Positions 8,453 through 17,105 of a stretch of DNA of 64,000 nt are shown piece by piece. A program made the position numbers and the translations under genes. This DNA comes from Hassallia sp050875635. Lineage in GTDB: Bacteria > Cyanobacteriota > Cyanobacteriia > Cyanobacteriales > Nostocaceae. The notes under the pieces were generated by a model, which was given only the letters and a program-made list of their open reading frames with translations, was not told where the DNA came from and did not search any database. Position 1 is the first letter of the stretch, and the number at the start of each line of letters is the position of its first letter. The stretch covers positions 1 to 64,000 of the forward strand of contig NZ_JBPAOH010000018.1 of the NCBI RefSeq assembly GCF_050875635.1. Direction: 5' to 3'.

Positions 8453-9778
8453 TCATGACAGTTTCGCTACAGCTTCTTTAAATTCAGTAATCCCTTGAAT
8501 CAGTGGATGAATATCATACCAGCGCTGCATCTCTCCCTCATCATCCAAATAGCGGTATTCTAAAAGACAGCGGTTATACATCAAGCTGCGATACTGGTCA
8601 TCATTGATGATGCGCTTAGAACAAGAGACTTCCGCTAACAAACACCATTGATGATTTTCCACTGCGCGGCGATAATCATCTCTAGCTTGAGTAACTGCTC
8701 GTCGCACCGCTTTTTCAGAAATTGGTAACTCTTCACTGCGTCCAATTGCATCATGTGTTAACAATAGCAAATTTCTCACATGACCTCCACTCATCAAACA
8801 CAGTCTTTCCAAGGTTTGAGGATTGTCAAAAATTTCCTTTTCTAGTGATAGTTCCGGTGCAATTTGTCGGACTCGCTTGCTAATTACTTCTTTAACTTTC
8901 TTCAGTCCTGGTTCGTAAATGTCTCCTTTGTGAGTCTTAACCATAATCATCGGTAAAATCAGACATTGACCGTAAATATCCCTGATATCTGTTGCTCGTT
9001 TAGAATACAACATAGAAATCGGGACAGTGTAAATTAAATGGCAATCCAAAGCTTTAAGTTGTTCGCTGCGGTCTAAAAAAACTTCCTCATGGTTGGTGTT
9101 ATCTCCATCTTTAACTAACACCATCCGGTCTAAGTTATCTACAATTATCGCTAATTGAGTGCTGCCGTTGGGTAAATGCTTTTTTGCATCTGCCAAAAAC
9201 TCATTCAACACCTTAATTAAAGTGACAGTGCGGGGATTAATTTTTTTGCGAATTTGTTGACGTAATTCAGGAACAGCTCTTAAATTTGCTGTCAGCTTGG
9301 CAAATTGGGAAAGTTGCGCTTCAACTTCCATGCTCTCAAACTCTATCGGAGTCTGTGCCAAATCTTTCAATTCTACCCAGCAGTCTTTTAGCCAGTTCAG
9401 CACCGGACGAGGATTAGCAATTTTCTGTAAATCTTTGAGTAAATGACGGGTACAGGCGAGGAGAATATCTGTATACTGGGCATCTTCTGAGTCTATATCC
9501 TCCTCATCAGCGGCAAAATAGACTACATAAAATTGCCGATTCTCTAAATATTGCTTTAACCTCAGCAATTCTGTAGATTTCCCTCCACCCCGATGACCAG
9601 AATACAATTGGCAAGTGTTATTATTTGCCAGTCGCATCCGATTTCCCAACTCATTTAAAATATCTGCATCTCCCCGCACTTGCTGACAATCTACATACTT
9701 TGGATCACCTGCGGGTAAAGGTTCAAAGGGGTTAAAGGCGTTGTAAAGGTTTGTAAGTAAATCTGTATGATTAACCAT
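8453..9778 (-). CDS. AAA/STAND-like P-loop ATPase
   Basis: The Walker A motif GHRGGGKST lies near residue 70 and a Walker B strand LAIIVDNLDR near 215. Further downstream come a sensor-like THDAIGRS region and a helical C-terminus (winged-helix-like, with WYDIHPLIQ). I chose the ATG at 9778; the frame also allows a GTG at 9796. The layout matches bacterial KAP/STAND-type ATPases that use an ATP switch in signalling or defence, but I cannot assign a named family. The next gene on the same strand is the TPR protein with the degenerate NTPase-like domain, so they probably work together. Confidence 0.8.
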   Translation of the reverse strand: MVNHTDLLTNLYNAFNPFEPLPAGDPKYVDCQQVRGDADILNELGNRMRLANNNTCQLYSGHRGGGKSTELLRLKQYLENRQFYVVYFAADEEDIDSEDAQYTDILLACTRHLLKDLQKIANPRPVLNWLKDCWVELKDLAQTPIEFESMEVEAQLSQFAKLTANLRAVPELRQQIRKKINPRTVTLIKVLNEFLADAKKHLPNGSTQLAIIVDNLDRMVLVKDGDNTNHEEVFLDRSEQLKALDCHLIYTVPISMLYSKRATDIRDIYGQCLILPMIMVKTHKGDIYEPGLKKVKEVISKRVRQIAPELSLEKEIFDNPQTLERLCLMSGGHVRNLLLLTHDAIGRSEELPISEKAVRRAVTQARDDYRRAVENHQWCLLAEVSCSKRIINDDQYRSLMYNRCLLEYRYLDDEGEMQRWYDIHPLIQGITEFKEAVAKLS

Positions 9779-9959
9779 AGGTAACAAATATTGCACTGTT
9801 ACTCATGCTAGCGAAGATTATAAATAATTTAGGTGGTGGGGAAGAGATGAATAAGAGCAGCCGAGAATCTGGCTTTTACCTGTTGCTGCTGCAATTGTTA
9901 AAGGCGATCGCCTCCACTACCAGCTAAAGTAAACTTATCACTATATTGTCTAATTACCC

Positions 9960-10178
9960 ATGCTAGAAAAAACCTCGATATTTCAAAAAGCAATTGACGC
10001 AGTAGAAGCACTCGATCCAGAAGCTCAAGTTCTTCTTGTAGATATTATTAGCAAACGCCTGAAACAACAGCGACGAGATGAATTATTGAAAGAAATTGCA
10101 CAAGCAGAGAATGACTATGCTCAAGGTAATATACGACGTGGTTCAATGGCAGATTTGATGGCGGAGTTGGACGAGTGA
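9960..10178 (+). CDS. Antitoxin of a degraded RelE/ParE-like module
   Basis: This 72-residue protein is helical and charged, and ends SMADLMAELDE, a tail common in small cyanobacterial antitoxins. Its stop codon overlaps a GTG that opens a short frame starting RNLIWSPTFIRAFKRLVKK, the typical beginning of a RelE/YafQ-like toxin. GTGA overlaps of this kind are normal in toxin-antitoxin operons. The antitoxin frame is intact although its toxin is broken. Confidence 0.65.
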   Translation: MLEKTSIFQKAIDAVEALDPEAQVLLVDIISKRLKQQRRDELLKEIAQAENDYAQGNIRRGSMADLMAELDE

Positions 10179-10293
10179 GAAATTTAATTTGGAGTCCGAC
10201 ATTTATTCGTGCTTTTAAGCGATTAGTAAAAAAAATCCGGAATTTTTAATTTCAGCAATCATAATACTTGAAAAAATCAGCGCATATTTGATA
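10175..10293 (+). pseudogene. RelE/ParE-like toxin relic, frameshifted and truncated
   Basis: From GTG at 10175 the frame reads RNLIWSPTFIRAFKRLVKK and then stops at 10247. If the frame is shifted at the run of eight A's (10228-10235), it continues as NPEFLISAIIILEKISAYL and then enters, in frame, the next gene. Family toxins are about 85-95 residues, so at least half the protein, with its catalytic C-terminus, is missing. Recognition of the family is from the N-terminal motif only. Confidence 0.6.
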
Positions 10294-11325
10294 ATGAACA
10301 CCCAAATAACAACCCAACTCCCCATTCCCCCGCACTATCACCTGGAAAAAGTAAGCGAAGTCTGGCGCGTACCTTATCAACAACGTGCAGCGGAAGCACA
10401 AGCGTGGGCTAAAGAACACAATATCAAATCCGCATCAACAGATAAAAGCCGCGTTTGTCTACTTTTAATTGATGTACAAAACACCTTTTGCATTCCCGAC
10501 TTTGAATTATTTGTAGGTGGCAAATCCGGTACTGGGGCGGTTAATGATAATCGGCGATTGTGTGAATTTATTTATCGCAATTTGGGTGTAATTACGACAA
10601 TTGTACCAACGATGGACACTCACACAGCGATGCAAATTTTCCATCCAATTTTCTGGGTGAACGCTAAAGGTGAACATCCCACACCCGCTGCTTCTAGCAT
10701 CACTCCAGCAGACATTGAAAAAGGAATTTGGAAAGTTAACCCCGCAGTTGCTTTCAGTTTGGGATACGATTATGAATTTTTAGAAAAACACGCCTATCAT
10801 TACGTGAAACAACTAACTGAAAATGGTAAATATCCGCTTACAGTTTGGTTTTATCATTCTATGTTAGGTGGTATTGGTCATGCTTTAGTTTCATCTGTCG
10901 AGGAAGCGATATTTTTTCACTGCATTACTCGTGATAGTCAAACGCAATTTGAAATAAAAGGTGATAATCCTTTGACAGAAAATTATTCTGTGCTGCGTCC
11001 AGAGGTTTTGTCAGGTGTTGATAAAAAGCCAATTGCTCAAAAGAATACACGTTTAATTCAACAACTTTTAGAGTTTGATGCTGTCATCATTGCCGGACAA
11101 GCTAAAAGTCACTGCGTTGCTTGGACTATTGACGATTTGTTAACAGAAATTCAGCAGATAGATGCTAAACTTGCTAAAAAAATCTATTTGCTGGAAGATT
11201 GTACTTCTCCCGTTGTCGTGCGTGGTGTGGTGGATTATACAGAGCAAGCTGATGCGGCGTTTGAGCGATTTGCTGCGGCGGGGATGCATGTAGTTAAATC
11301 TACGGAAGTGATTAGCTTTTTTTAA
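10294..11325 (+). CDS. Isochorismatase-fold cysteine hydrolase
   Basis: Members of this fold hydrolyse isochorismate, nicotinamide and related amides with an Asp-Lys-Cys triad. The Asp is in LLIDVQNTF (D60, counting from ATG 10294), and the nucleophile is in AKSHCVAW (C274) after the G-Q-A strand, near a WFYHSMLGGIGHAL segment. At 343 residues it is longer than bacterial nicotinamidases, with a central insertion, as in a cyanobacterial subgroup; the substrate is unknown. A TTG at 10288 is also in frame, but ATG at 10294 gives the natural N-terminus. It directly follows the toxin relic. Confidence 0.8.
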   Translation: MNTQITTQLPIPPHYHLEKVSEVWRVPYQQRAAEAQAWAKEHNIKSASTDKSRVCLLLIDVQNTFCIPDFELFVGGKSGTGAVNDNRRLCEFIYRNLGVITTIVPTMDTHTAMQIFHPIFWVNAKGEHPTPAASSITPADIEKGIWKVNPAVAFSLGYDYEFLEKHAYHYVKQLTENGKYPLTVWFYHSMLGGIGHALVSSVEEAIFFHCITRDSQTQFEIKGDNPLTENYSVLRPEVLSGVDKKPIAQKNTRLIQQLLEFDAVIIAGQAKSHCVAWTIDDLLTEIQQIDAKLAKKIYLLEDCTSPVVVRGVVDYTEQADAAFERFAAAGMHVVKSTEVISFF

Positions 11326-11389
11326 CGCAAATTCACGCGGAGGAATTCCAGAGAAACACGGAGGAAATTTTTGCGTTTAAAAACAAGGG

Positions 11390-12268
11390 TCAACGCTGCA
11401 TATACTGATTTGGATCTTCGGCTACCCAACCTAAGTCGGAACTGGAACGTATTTCAAAATGAAGGTGGGGTTGGGTGGAGGTAGGTTTTCCAGTTGTACC
11501 TACGGTTCCTATTTCGTCTTTCTGTTTTACTTGCTGACCGACGGAGACTTTGATATTTTCCAGATGAGCGTAGCGGCTTTGTAATTTGCCGGCGTGATTA
11601 ATTATTACCAAGTTGCCGTAAGTGCCTTGATTGCCAGCAAAGACTACGGTTCCGGGTGCGATCGCTTCTACTGAAGTTCCCACGGCTGCTTGCAAATCTA
11701 CACCGCTGTGAAAGAAAACTTCATTTGTCGAAGGATTAATCTGCCAACCGTAAGGTAATGCTACACGAGCATTTTCTGGCAAAGGATACCCAGTGAATTT
11801 AATCTCAGTTGTGCTACTAGCTGTGCTGGAATTAGTTACAGGACGACTCCGCGATGAATTCCCTTGAGGTACAAACACGACTCTCGGATTCTTTTCACAG
11901 CCATTTACTTCAAACAAGGCGTCAGCACGGATTTTATACTTTGCTGCGACTTCTCGCCAATTTTGTCCGCGAGGCACTTCCACGACAATTCCATCGTAGG
12001 GAGGAATTAAAATTTCACTACCTATGGCTACGGTGCGGTTTCGCAAATCTGGATTCATGCCGATAATAGTTGTTGGCATGAGATTGTAGCGCTGGGCTAT
12101 GCTTGCTAAAGTTTCGCCAGAAGCAACTTTATGGCGTTGGAAACGTTCAAGGGCTGGAGTGGGACAACCTGGAACAGCAGCGTTAGCGCTTTTTGATGGG
12201 GTTGTGGACGCTAGCCCAAAAATGCTGACTAGGAAACAGAGAAACTGTTGACGAAAGGGAAAAGTCAT
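11390..12268 (-). CDS. LysM-containing M23 murein peptidase
   Basis: The N-terminal hydrophobic segment with a cleavage site near SANA indicates export. Two LysM domains follow (HKVASGETLASIAQRYNL near 46-90, then a second around WREVAAKYKI). The C-terminal 110 residues are a peptidase M23 (LytM/NlpD) domain with the zinc-binding HSGVDL and HLHFE motifs and GYGNLV-like GTYGNLVIINH. Such proteins trim peptidoglycan or activate amidases during division. All zinc ligands are present, so it may be catalytically active. It stands alone, divergent from htrA. Confidence 0.9.
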   Translation of the reverse strand: MTFPFRQQFLCFLVSIFGLASTTPSKSANAAVPGCPTPALERFQRHKVASGETLASIAQRYNLMPTTIIGMNPDLRNRTVAIGSEILIPPYDGIVVEVPRGQNWREVAAKYKIRADALFEVNGCEKNPRVVFVPQGNSSRSRPVTNSSTASSTTEIKFTGYPLPENARVALPYGWQINPSTNEVFFHSGVDLQAAVGTSVEAIAPGTVVFAGNQGTYGNLVIINHAGKLQSRYAHLENIKVSVGQQVKQKDEIGTVGTTGKPTSTQPHLHFEIRSSSDLGWVAEDPNQYMQR

Positions 12269-12567
12269 GTAGAGACAAAGAAACTAGGGATTACGGACTG
12301 GGGACTAGGGATTAGGAAAATATGACTAACCCAACCCTTCGGGTTCGCCAGTTGCGTGACTGTCGGCAGAGCGCGATAGCGCACTGGCTCACCACTAACA
12401 ACTCACAACTAACAATTAACAATACCTAATCCAAAATCCAAAATCCGAAATCTAAAATTTTATTGCCCTTAGTGTCAAATTAGGCTGTCGAGCATCTGTT
12501 AACTAGCCTCTAGCTTGATTAAACTTATAAGTTAGCATCTGCATTGCTGTCTATGAAAGTAAGAATT

Positions 12568-13773
12568 ATGAAGTTAACCGTAAAAAAACTAGCCGTTTAT
12601 CTGTCCTTATTGGCGATCGGCGGTGGTGCAGGATTGTTAGGCGGTCGCTTTATTCTCCCACAAAGTCGCCCGTTTCAAGATTTAAAAGCTGTGACAGTGG
12701 CTTTGCCTCCACAAACTGTAGCACCATTACCTGTTGGGGGAGCGATCGCTCCTACTGGCGGAGATAATGTAAATTTTATTGCCGCTGCTGTACAAAAAAC
12801 CGGACCTGCGGTAGTCCGAATTAATGCTACTCGCAAAGTCGCCAATCCGATTTCTGACGCTTTAAAAAATCCGCTTTTGCGGCGATTTTTTGGCGAGGAT
12901 GAACAACCAGTTCCCCAAGAGCGAATTGAACGCGGTACGGGGTCTGGATTTATTTTGAGTCAAGATGGTGAATTGCTAACTAATGCTCATGTGGTAGCAG
13001 ACACAGATACAGTATTAGTAACCCTCAAGGATGGTCGGACTTTTGAGGGTAAGGTGTCGGGAGTCGATCCGATTACAGATGTGGCAGTAGTAAAAATTAA
13101 TGCTGATAAGTTGCCAACTGTCAAGCTAGGTAATTCACAAAACTTAATACCCGGACAGTGGGCGATCGCAATTGGCAATCCTCTCGGTTTAGATAATACT
13201 GTCACTATTGGTATCATCAGCGCAACCGATCGCACTAGTGTTCAAGTCGGTATCCCCGATAAGCGAGTCAGTTTTATCCAAACTGATGCGGCGATTAACC
13301 CCGGTAACTCCGGCGGACCTTTGTTAAACGCCCAAGGCGAAGTGATTGGCGTTAACACTGCCATCCGCGCCGATGCCCAAGGACTCGGTTTTGCCATTCC
13401 CATCGAAACCGCCGCCCGCATCGCGTCGGAACTGTTTACCAAAGGGCGTGCTGAACATCCTTTTTTGGGAATTGAAATGGTAGACCTTTCTCCTACCAAA
13501 AAACAGCAGATTAATCAAGAAAGTAATCTGAACATTAAGCACGACAGCGGTGTTGTCGTTAAAGGAGTTCTGGAAAAATCACCCGCACAAAAGGCAGGAC
13601 TGCTTCCTGGAGACTTGATTCAAAAACTTAACCGCAAACCAGTCAAAACAGCCGCTCAGGTACAGAAGGTGGTAGAGTCCAGTTCAGTTGGAGACATCCT
13701 AGAGATGGAAGTCAATCGCAACGGGAAAATTCAAACCCTCAAAGTAGTCTCTGGGGCTTATCCTGAGAAATAG
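12568..13773 (+). CDS. HtrA/Deg-family serine protease (HhoA-like)
   Basis: This is a periplasmic quality-control protease. An N-terminal membrane anchor or signal (LAVYLSLLAIGGGAGLLGG) precedes a trypsin-like domain with the triad His in TNAHVV, Asp in DPITDVAVV and Ser in NPGNSGGPLL, then one PDZ domain (GVVVKGVLEKSPAQKAGLLPGD). The C-terminus is short, as in cyanobacterial HhoA/HhoB/HtrA. ATG codons at 12553 and 12568 and a TTG at 12544 are possible; 12568 gives the usual MKLTVKK start. I cannot tell which of the three cyanobacterial Deg paralogs this is. Confidence 0.92.
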   Translation: MKLTVKKLAVYLSLLAIGGGAGLLGGRFILPQSRPFQDLKAVTVALPPQTVAPLPVGGAIAPTGGDNVNFIAAAVQKTGPAVVRINATRKVANPISDALKNPLLRRFFGEDEQPVPQERIERGTGSGFILSQDGELLTNAHVVADTDTVLVTLKDGRTFEGKVSGVDPITDVAVVKINADKLPTVKLGNSQNLIPGQWAIAIGNPLGLDNTVTIGIISATDRTSVQVGIPDKRVSFIQTDAAINPGNSGGPLLNAQGEVIGVNTAIRADAQGLGFAIPIETAARIASELFTKGRAEHPFLGIEMVDLSPTKKQQINQESNLNIKHDSGVVVKGVLEKSPAQKAGLLPGDLIQKLNRKPVKTAAQVQKVVESSSVGDILEMEVNRNGKIQTLKVVSGAYPEK

Positions 13774-13774
13774 T

Positions 13775-13830
13775 GGGCATTGGGCATTGGGCATTGGGCA
13801 TTGGGCATTGGGCATTGGGCATTGGGCATT
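13775..13830. repeat. Eight GGGCATT heptanucleotide repeats
   Basis: Eight perfect tandem copies of GGGCATT lie just after the htrA stop codon. Short tandem heptamers like this are characteristic of Nostocales genomes. Confidence 0.95.
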
Positions 13831-13883
13831 GGGCTTCTCCCCTTGTCCCCTTTTCCCCTCTGAAAATTCCCACTATCCACTCA

Positions 13884-14231
13884 CTATTGATTGTTACTCA
13901 AATTTTCTAACTGCATCCGTTGTTCCATCTGGCGCAAAAAATACCCCGTCATCATCGCCGATGCTAAAAGACCAGCTAGATTCTCCCGATCTGTTGTAAC
14001 TTGCACGTGGAAGTTTTCTGCTGGAAGCATTCCCACAAGCCCTTGAACGTTTTGGGAAATTATTTGTTTAATTTCCGGGCTGACGGACTGGGCGACACGG
14101 GCTAAAACTTCTGGAGACTGGTGCTGTAGATATTTAAGTAACTGATTGGGGTATTCGTCAGAATTGTCGGAAACAAGCTGATTAGGGTGTTCCTCAGAGT
14201 TGTCATTCAAAAAGTTAGGATTAAACACCAT
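13884..14231 (-). CDS. DUF760 family protein
   Basis: This 115-residue protein matches the DUF760 pattern found in cyanobacteria and plastids: LLKYLQHQSPEVLARVAQ, then SPEIKQIISQNVQGL, then NLAGLLASAMMTGYFLRQME. The N-terminal 30 residues carry a degenerate internal repeat (EHPNQLVSDNS / EYPNQLLKY). The function is not established in bacteria; a role in chloroplast protein turnover or binding has been discussed for plant relatives, and I do not extend it here. It is convergent with htrA across the heptamer repeat. Confidence 0.85.
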   Translation of the reverse strand: MVFNPNFLNDNSEEHPNQLVSDNSDEYPNQLLKYLQHQSPEVLARVAQSVSPEIKQIISQNVQGLVGMLPAENFHVQVTTDRENLAGLLASAMMTGYFLRQMEQRMQLENLSNNQ

Positions 14232-14450
14232 TGGCAGTTATGCTAGCTGAGTTGCTATTTCTACTCTAAACCATTCAACGAGGGTAATGCATTCCCCACA
14301 GGTATTAAGCGAAAACTTATCCATAGGACAACCTTTGGCGCTTCAACATCAGCCCTGAGACTGATGTTTTTGGCTTTTTTGCACCGTGAAGAAGGAGTCC
14401 TCCGCGCCTTTGCGCCTTTGCGCCTCCTAACAACTAACAACTAACTTTTT

Positions 14451-14981
14451 TTATTCTGATTCAGTTTTGAAGTCTAGTTCTAGTTGTCGTTCTTCTTGGC
14501 TGCGGTCGAATGGTTCGGGAAGTTGCTCAATTTGGAAATATTGATGAAATTTCGGAGTAATTTGTAGCGAATAAGACCGAGATTCATTATCTCGGCGTTT
14601 TCGGACAAAACCGAGTTCGACTAGTTCGGGAACGTGTTGATATACTCCCGAACCGCGCACATTTATCAAGTCGCTTTGAAGAATCGGGCTATTAAGAGCG
14701 ATCGCTGCTAAAGTTCGCAATGCCCCCAACCCCAATTCCACTGGTATCAGGGTTTGGACTAATTCATGATAATCTGACCGCAGTTGCAGACAGTAACCTG
14801 CTGGAGTTTCTACAACTTCTAAAGCGCCATCTCTGTGGGCATAGTTGTCGATTAATTCGATTATGCCTGACTCAACAGTAGCGCGATCGCACGCGGCATA
14901 CTCGGCGATTTCACCGAGCGACAAGGGTTTACCTTTTAAATACAGAATCGCTTCTATCTTGTTCGCTGTGCCTGTAATCAT
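14451..14981 (-). CDS. scpB: Segregation and condensation protein B
   Basis: ScpB pairs with ScpA and SMC in chromosome condensation. The protein has two winged-helix units: the first contains IEAILYLKGKPLSLGEIAEY, the second VRGSGVYQHVPELVELGFV. The central LGALRTLAAIALNSPILQ is the most conserved family segment. At 176 residues it has the usual length. scpA is not adjacent, which is common in cyanobacteria. Confidence 0.93.
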   Translation of the reverse strand: MITGTANKIEAILYLKGKPLSLGEIAEYAACDRATVESGIIELIDNYAHRDGALEVVETPAGYCLQLRSDYHELVQTLIPVELGLGALRTLAAIALNSPILQSDLINVRGSGVYQHVPELVELGFVRKRRDNESRSYSLQITPKFHQYFQIEQLPEPFDRSQEERQLELDFKTESE

Positions 14982-15084
14982 TGGTCATTGGTCAAAGGCG
15001 GTAACAGAGCAAATGACAATTGCCAAACTCTTTAAGTGTGTGACATTATATCATAACTTGTAGTAAATGTCAAAGCAAAAAAGT

Positions 15085-15182
15085 CTCCTTTTCCCCCACT
15101 CCCCCTACTCCCCACTCCCCCCACTCCCCACTCCCCCCACTCCCCACTCCCCCTACTCCCCACTCCCCACTCCCCACTCCCT
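15085..15182. repeat. CCCCACTCC low-complexity tract at the ispD 3' end
   Basis: About 100 bp of CCCCACTCC/CCCCTACTCC repeats abut and partly enter the ispD 3' end, replacing the natural C-terminus by the short tail EWGVGSGE. Confidence 0.85.
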
Positions 15183-15854
15183 CTCTTGGAGGATGAATTC
15201 GGCGATCGCTAAATCTTGTGGGGTAGTCACTTTCAAATTGGTTTCTTCCCCTTGGACAATTGCGACGCTGTAGCCGCACTTTTCAAACAAAGCCGCATCG
15301 TCAGTTACTTCCCAACCCTGACGAACACCTTCAGCGTGGCATTGTTTCAACAACTTGACATCAAAACCTTGGGGAGTTTGTGCGGCATACAGTCGCCGTC
15401 GGTCAGGAGTAGTTTGAATTATGCCATTTTCATCGACAACTTTGATAGTATCCTTGACAGGGATGGCGGCGATCAAACCAGAATGATGGCGAATGGATAA
15501 AGCACAAGCATCAAATAAATCCGGTGTGGCAAGACATCTGGCGCCATCGTGAATCAAAACTTGCTCTGCGGCAGATGGTAATGCCAGTAAGCCATTGTAA
15601 ACTGATTCTTGGCGTGTGGAGCCGCCTTCGATCAATTCCACAGGTTTAGTTAATTTTTGTTTAGCAATAATTGTCTGGAGGTCTTGCCAATCGGTAGGAT
15701 TCGCAATAATGCCGATCCAACTAATTAGGCTTGCGGCTTCAGCGGCTTTGAGAGTCCAACTAATTATCGGTTGCGATCGCACGAGTAACAGAAGTTTATT
15801 GCGATCGCTTCCCATTCTTCGTCCCATCCCCGCAGCTGGAATTAGTAAATGCAC
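15153..15854 (-). CDS. ispD: 2-C-methyl-D-erythritol 4-phosphate cytidylyltransferase
   Basis: IspD makes CDP-methylerythritol in the MEP isoprenoid pathway. The nucleotidyltransferase motif IPAAGMGRRMGSDRNK is at the N-terminus, with HDGARCL near residue 108 and TDDAALFE near 190. I place the start at the GTG at 15854, giving 233 residues, the family length. Upstream in-frame codons to 16013 only translate the GAAGCGTGG repeats. The last eight residues come from the low-complexity tract. It is divergent from the GT9 gene. Confidence 0.93.
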   Translation of the reverse strand: MHLLIPAAGMGRRMGSDRNKLLLLVRSQPIISWTLKAAEAASLISWIGIIANPTDWQDLQTIIAKQKLTKPVELIEGGSTRQESVYNGLLALPSAAEQVLIHDGARCLATPDLFDACALSIRHHSGLIAAIPVKDTIKVVDENGIIQTTPDRRRLYAAQTPQGFDVKLLKQCHAEGVRQGWEVTDDAALFEKCGYSVAIVQGEETNLKVTTPQDLAIAEFILQEREWGVGSGE

Positions 15855-15885
15855 AGTTTTCTGGTAAGTAGTTAGTGGATAGTAG

Positions 15886-15976
15886 TTAGTGGAAGCGTGG
15901 AAGCGTGGGTAGTCGAAGCGTGGAAGCGTGGGTAGTGGGTAGTCGAAGCGTGGATAGTCGAAGCGTGGAAGCGTGG
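15886..15976. repeat. GAAGCGTGG / GGGTAGT mixed tandem repeats
   Basis: Irregular tandem copies of GTGGAAGCGTGG and GGTAGTCGAAGC lie immediately 5' of ispD. They are open in frame with ispD, which would mislead automatic start selection. Confidence 0.85.
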
Positions 15977-16121
15977 TAAGTAGACAACTAACAACACTGC
16001 CACTAACCACCAACCACTATCCACTAACTACCAACAACGCTCCTACTTACAACTAACAATTAACAATTTCCAATCCCTATATTCTCCTAAAATAAGTAGC
16101 GAGTAAGCGTAAATAAATCTT

Positions 16122-17105
16122 ATGCGAATAGTAGCCCTTGTTCCCGGCTCAATTGGCGACCAAATTCTCTTCTTTCCGACTTTAGATGACCTGAAGCGGT
16201 ATAATCCATCAGCTCAGATAGACGTTGTTACCGAACCCCGCTCAAAAGCTGCCTACCGGGTAAGCAAGTCAGTTGACCAGGTACTGACATTTGATTTTCA
16301 AGACCGCAACAGTTTAGCAGATTGGGGTAACTTGGTGGGTATGATTCGCGATCGCGAGTACGATGTTGCCATTGTTTTAGGACAAAGCTGGTTGATTGGT
16401 CTTATACTTTGGTTGACGGGAATCCCCACACGGATAGGTTACCAAGGCAAAGGTTCTGCTTTTCTGACCAAGCCGGTGTCGCTGAAACAATCGCAGTATA
16501 CTGCGGCAATGTATCATGACCTCCTCACAGGTTTGGGCATTCAATCTACTTGCCCGGATTTAACGGTGAATATACCTTTAGCCGATATTGATTGGGCAGA
16601 AAAAGAACAAAAACGTTTAGGTGTGCATGAAACAGGTTACATCTTGATTTACGGTGGTTCTAGTCAGTTAGCCCAAAGCAAACCGGCAAATGAAGTTTAT
16701 CCTGTGGAAAGTTGGCTGCAAATTATTCAAAATTTCCGCAGCAAGCAACCAGAAATGCCTGTGGTAGTAGTCAAACAAGCAGAAGATGAATTGGTGCGTA
16801 GACGCGGAGCGGCTTGTCTTGTGACATCGCTTGAGTCGTCCCAGAAAGATGTTAAAATAACCTCCCCAGATGATATCGGCAAGTTAGCCGCCATGATTGG
16901 CGGGGCAAATTTAATGTTGTGTACCGACAGTGCGCCGATGCACTTGAGTGTAGCAGTACAGACTTATACTATTGCTTTATTTGGTGACACAGACCCAGCC
17001 AAGTTGTTACCCAAGAGTGATAAATTTTTGGCGATCAAATCTCTTACCGGTAGAATCGCTGATATTTCACCCGATACAGTTTTGCAGAAAGTTTGGGGTG
17101 GCTAG
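16122..17105 (+). CDS. Glycosyltransferase family 9 (heptosyltransferase-like)
   Basis: The GT9 fold is recognisable from the start MRIVALVPGSIGDQILFFPT, the central LTGIPTRIGYQGKG and the C-terminal nucleotide-sugar site GGANLMLCTDSAPMHLSVA followed by ALFGDTDPAKLLP. GT9 enzymes transfer heptose or related sugars to lipid A-core or glycans. Cyanobacteria generally lack heptose, so the sugar here is not predictable. The 327 residues are normal for the family. It starts 267 bp from ispD on the opposite strand. Confidence 0.88.
   Translation: MRIVALVPGSIGDQILFFPTLDDLKRYNPSAQIDVVTEPRSKAAYRVSKSVDQVLTFDFQDRNSLADWGNLVGMIRDREYDVAIVLGQSWLIGLILWLTGIPTRIGYQGKGSAFLTKPVSLKQSQYTAAMYHDLLTGLGIQSTCPDLTVNIPLADIDWAEKEQKRLGVHETGYILIYGGSSQLAQSKPANEVYPVESWLQIIQNFRSKQPEMPVVVVKQAEDELVRRRGAACLVTSLESSQKDVKITSPDDIGKLAAMIGGANLMLCTDSAPMHLSVAVQTYTIALFGDTDPAKLLPKSDKFLAIKSLTGRIADISPDTVLQKVWGG

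Noticed and set aside
15855..16013. N-terminal extension of IspD
   Set aside because: It translates GAAGCGTGG repeats; the family begins at the GTG before HLLIPAAG.
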